Shown here: in pieces, positions 61,970 through 64,000 of the stretch
How the letters are laid out: every line of letters starts with the position of its first letter
Position numbering within the stretch: position 1 is the stretch's first letter
Origin: Ignavibacteria bacterium
GTDB taxonomy: Bacteria; Bacteroidota; Ignavibacteria; Ignavibacteriales; Ignavibacteriaceae
Assembly: GCA_030693705.1 (NCBI GenBank)
Contig: JAUYAB010000063.1
Coordinates: 1-64,000 of the forward strand
Reading direction: 5' to 3'
DNA: 64,000 nucleotides
Translations under genes and position numbers: made by a program
The notes under the pieces: model-generated
The model's input: the letters and a program-made list of their open reading frames with translations, nothing else
The model's database searches: none
Told to the model about the DNA's origin: nothing

Positions 61970-63304
61970 TTAATTAAAATTAAAACTTTTCTTGTTAAAA
62001 ACCGAATTTAAAAAGCCTTTTTGCTTCATTCTTCCTATCATTGTTTGCATTTCTTGAAATTGCTTAATTAAGCGGTTTACTTCCTGAATCGATGTTCCGC
62101 TTCCAATAGCTATTCTTTTTCGTCGACTTCCGTTTAGAACTTTCGGTGTTTTTCGCTCTTCTTTGGTCATTGAGCCGATTATCGCCTCAATTCGCACTAA
62201 TGCTTTGTCATCAATTTTGGCATCTTTCATCATAGCGGGGTTTAATCCGGGAACCATTGCCATAATGGATGAAAGAGAGCCCATTTTTTTTATCATTTTA
62301 ATTTGATCCCGAAAATCTTCAAAATCAAATTTATTTTTCTGAAGTTTCTCCTCCAGTCTTGCAGAATCCTTTTCATCGAAAACTTCCTGAGCCTTTTCAA
62401 CAAGAGAAACCACATCGCCTTTACCTAAAATTCTTGAGGCAAGCCGATCGGGATAAAAATTTTCGATGGCATTTAATTTTTCACCATTCGAGATAAATTT
62501 TATTGGTTCCCCAACAACTGCGCGGATTGAAAGAGCGCATCCGCCTCTTGAATCACCATCGAGTTTAGTAAGAACAATTCCTGTAAAATTTACTTTTTCG
62601 TGAAAAGCTTTTGCCGAGTTAACCGCATCCTGTCCGGTCATTGAATCAACAACAAATAAAGTCTCGGTTGGATTTACAAGTTCTTTAATATCCGAGATCT
62701 CCGGCATCAACACTTCATCAACATGAAGACGTCCGGCTGTATCGATAATAACTGTATCATTTCCATTTTGTCTTGCAAAAAGAAGCGCTTCTTTTGAAAT
62801 CTTTCTTGCGTCCTTTTCTTCAAGCGAAAAAACCGGAACAGAAATAGATTTTCCCAATTGCTTCAACTGTTCAATAGCAGCAGGTCTGTAAATATCAGCA
62901 GCTACAAGAAGCGGTTTCCGATTCAGTTGCTTCATCTTACCGGCAAGTTTACCGGAAAAAGTTGTCTTACCGGAACCTTGAAGTCCAACGATCAAAATAA
63001 TTGTTGGACCGGTAGGATTAATTTCTAATTCACTATTCTTTGCTCCGAGCAGAAGAGTTAATTCATCGTAAATAATCTTAGTAATTAACTGTCCTGGCGT
63101 AATGGAAACAAGGACTTCTTGACCTAAAGCTTTTACAGAAACTTTTTCAATAAACTCTTTAGCAACTTTGAAATTAACGTCAGCATCTAAAAGAACACGG
63201 CGAATTTCGCGCAAAGTTTCGGAGATATTCTTCTCCGTAATTTTTCCTTGCCCGCGAACTTTTTTTAAAGCAAGTTCTAATTTTGCACTAAGGTCTTCAA
63301 GCAT
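61970..63304 (-). CDS. ffh: Signal recognition particle protein Ffh
   Basis: 444 aa, full length. GTPase that with 4.5S RNA targets nascent membrane proteins. N domain, then G domain with G1 GLQGSGKTT near 108, DTAGRLH, TKLDGDSRGG; then the methionine-rich M domain (MIKKMGSLSSIMAMVPGLNPAMM; RKRIAIGSGTSIQEVNRLIKQFQEMQTMIGRMKQKG). It starts 5 nt after atpG. Confidence 0.98.
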   Translation of the reverse strand: MLEDLSAKLELALKKVRGQGKITEKNISETLREIRRVLLDADVNFKVAKEFIEKVSVKALGQEVLVSITPGQLITKIIYDELTLLLGAKNSELEINPTGPTIILIVGLQGSGKTTFSGKLAGKMKQLNRKPLLVAADIYRPAAIEQLKQLGKSISVPVFSLEEKDARKISKEALLFARQNGNDTVIIDTAGRLHVDEVLMPEISDIKELVNPTETLFVVDSMTGQDAVNSAKAFHEKVNFTGIVLTKLDGDSRGGCALSIRAVVGEPIKFISNGEKLNAIENFYPDRLASRILGKGDVVSLVEKAQEVFDEKDSARLEEKLQKNKFDFEDFRDQIKMIKKMGSLSSIMAMVPGLNPAMMKDAKIDDKALVRIEAIIGSMTKEERKTPKVLNGSRRKRIAIGSGTSIQEVNRLIKQFQEMQTMIGRMKQKGFLNSVFNKKSFNFN

Positions 63305-63309
63305 AATGG

Positions 63310-64000
63310 TTAAGCAGACTTCGAGGCGTTCGCACCGGAAACAACTTCAAGAATTTCTTTTGTAATTGCCGCCTGACGCGCTTTGTTGTAAGTAATTTTT
63401 AACGACCTTATCAAATCTTTTGCATTGGTAGAGGCGTTATCCATAGCGGTCATTCTTGCCCCGAATTCAGATGCGTTTGATTCCAACAAGATTCTCCACA
63501 TTTGGCTTTGCAAATGTTTTGGAAGTAATGAATCGATAATTTCTTTTTGCCCCGGTTCAAAAATATAATCAGTTGATGATTGTTTTACTTTTTCTCCATT
63601 ATCAAATGATATTGGTAAATATTGTTCGCGAACAATTTCCTGACGAACTACGGATTTAAATTCGTTATAGACAACTACAACTTTGTCGAAATCGCCTTTC
63701 AAATATCCGGAGATCATTTCGCTTGAGATTGACAACGCATCTGTAAATTTCAAATGCCCGAATACTCCAAGTGCATTGCCGGTTATTGAGTAATCTCTTT
63801 TTCTAAAAAAGTCAAAACCTTTTTTGCCGATGCAAAACAGAGAATATTCTAATTGCTGCGGGATCAATTCTTCTTCAATTAACCGGACGGCTTCTTTAAG
63901 AATGTTAGTATTAAATGCTCCGCACAAACCTCTATCCGATGTAAGTACAACAACAAGCACTTTTTTCGTTTGTCTAGTGAGCAACAACTCATTCGTTCCG
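63310..64000 (-). CDS. atpG: ATP synthase F1 gamma subunit, partial (5' end outside window)
   Basis: The frame is open to the window edge. About 230 C-terminal residues are present; the N-terminal coiled coil of about 60 is cut off. LTSDRGLCGAFNTNI is the family signature, and the C-terminal helix SNASEFGARMTAMDNASTNAKDLIRSLKITYNKARQAAITKEILEVVSG is complete. This is the rotor shaft of F1. The start at 63987 in this frame is an internal Leu codon, not the true start. It is 5 nt upstream of ffh. Confidence 0.96.
   Translation of the reverse strand, partial: GTNELLLTRQTKKVLVVVLTSDRGLCGAFNTNILKEAVRLIEEELIPQQLEYSLFCIGKKGFDFFRKRDYSITGNALGVFGHLKFTDALSISSEMISGYLKGDFDKVVVVYNEFKSVVRQEIVREQYLPISFDNGEKVKQSSTDYIFEPGQKEIIDSLLPKHLQSQMWRILLESNASEFGARMTAMDNASTNAKDLIRSLKITYNKARQAAITKEILEVVSGANASKSA

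Overview
The window is a low-G+C chromosomal segment that looks like a member of the Bacteroidota/Chlorobiota (FCB) group, most likely an Ignavibacteria-type organism. The reasons are: TonB-dependent receptors with carboxypeptidase-regulatory-like N-terminal domains, a PorV/PorQ-family outer-membrane protein beside a secreted protein with a type IX-secretion-like C-terminus, a DUF5723 protein, an UpxY-like NusG paralogue, a tmRNA whose tag begins with Gly (GEYNYALAA), and promoters of the Bacteroidota form TTG-19/20 nt-TAnnTTTG, found in three divergent intergenic regions. The genus assignment is inference.

Layout. 1-8.3 kb (mostly minus): dapF, a small alpha/beta-barrel-like protein and a TPR protein; a DUF2442 pair; tmRNA; cobalamin adenosyltransferase; YgfZ; a lipoprotein; an M20 dipeptidase; a beta-propeller-like secreted protein. 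8.3-12.3 kb (plus): lptF-lptG, followed by a HEPN/MNT toxin-antitoxin pair lying between the intact lptG 3' end and a second, diverged copy of that end. 12.3-19.8 kb (minus): a TonB receptor, a 1217-aa secreted protein and a PorV-like protein. 20-28.6 kb: an AI-2E-type transporter, DUF4922 plus glycosyltransferase, a half-size TauE/SafE protein, a TPR protein with clpX, and a protein usually labelled asparagine synthetase B. 28.8-35.1 kb (minus): an RRM protein, then a six-gene cluster (histidine kinase with pseudo-receiver, NusG-like, YhaM-like, TPR, Sir2, radA). 35.2-44.2 kb: a second TonB receptor, a geranylgeranyl-reductase-like flavoprotein, a methyltransferase, a four-helix-bundle protein, a ferredoxin, a DUF5723 protein and a large lipoprotein.

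44.2-52.8 kb is an accessory island. It holds three copies of a roughly 100-bp palindromic repeat whose 3' end resembles an integron attC core, genes placed between those repeats as in a cassette array, and a 1523-aa STAND NTPase with a Cap4/DUF4297-like nuclease N-terminus (a candidate Avs-type anti-phage sensor). The STAND gene is richer in G+C than its surroundings. The island ends in two tandem-repeat tracts.

52.8-64 kb returns to core genes: DUF3467 and a TPR lipoprotein; the plus operon add-hyp-hutU-serA; and the minus operon atpG-ffh-rpsP-khpA-rimM-trmD-rplS-mqnA-like, with atpG cut by the window edge.

The most unusual items are the STAND nuclease in its repeat-bounded island, the HEPN/MNT insertion with its lptG 3'-end duplication, degenerate 7-bp tandem repeats at several gene junctions, and a histidine kinase whose receiver domain has lost its catalytic residues.
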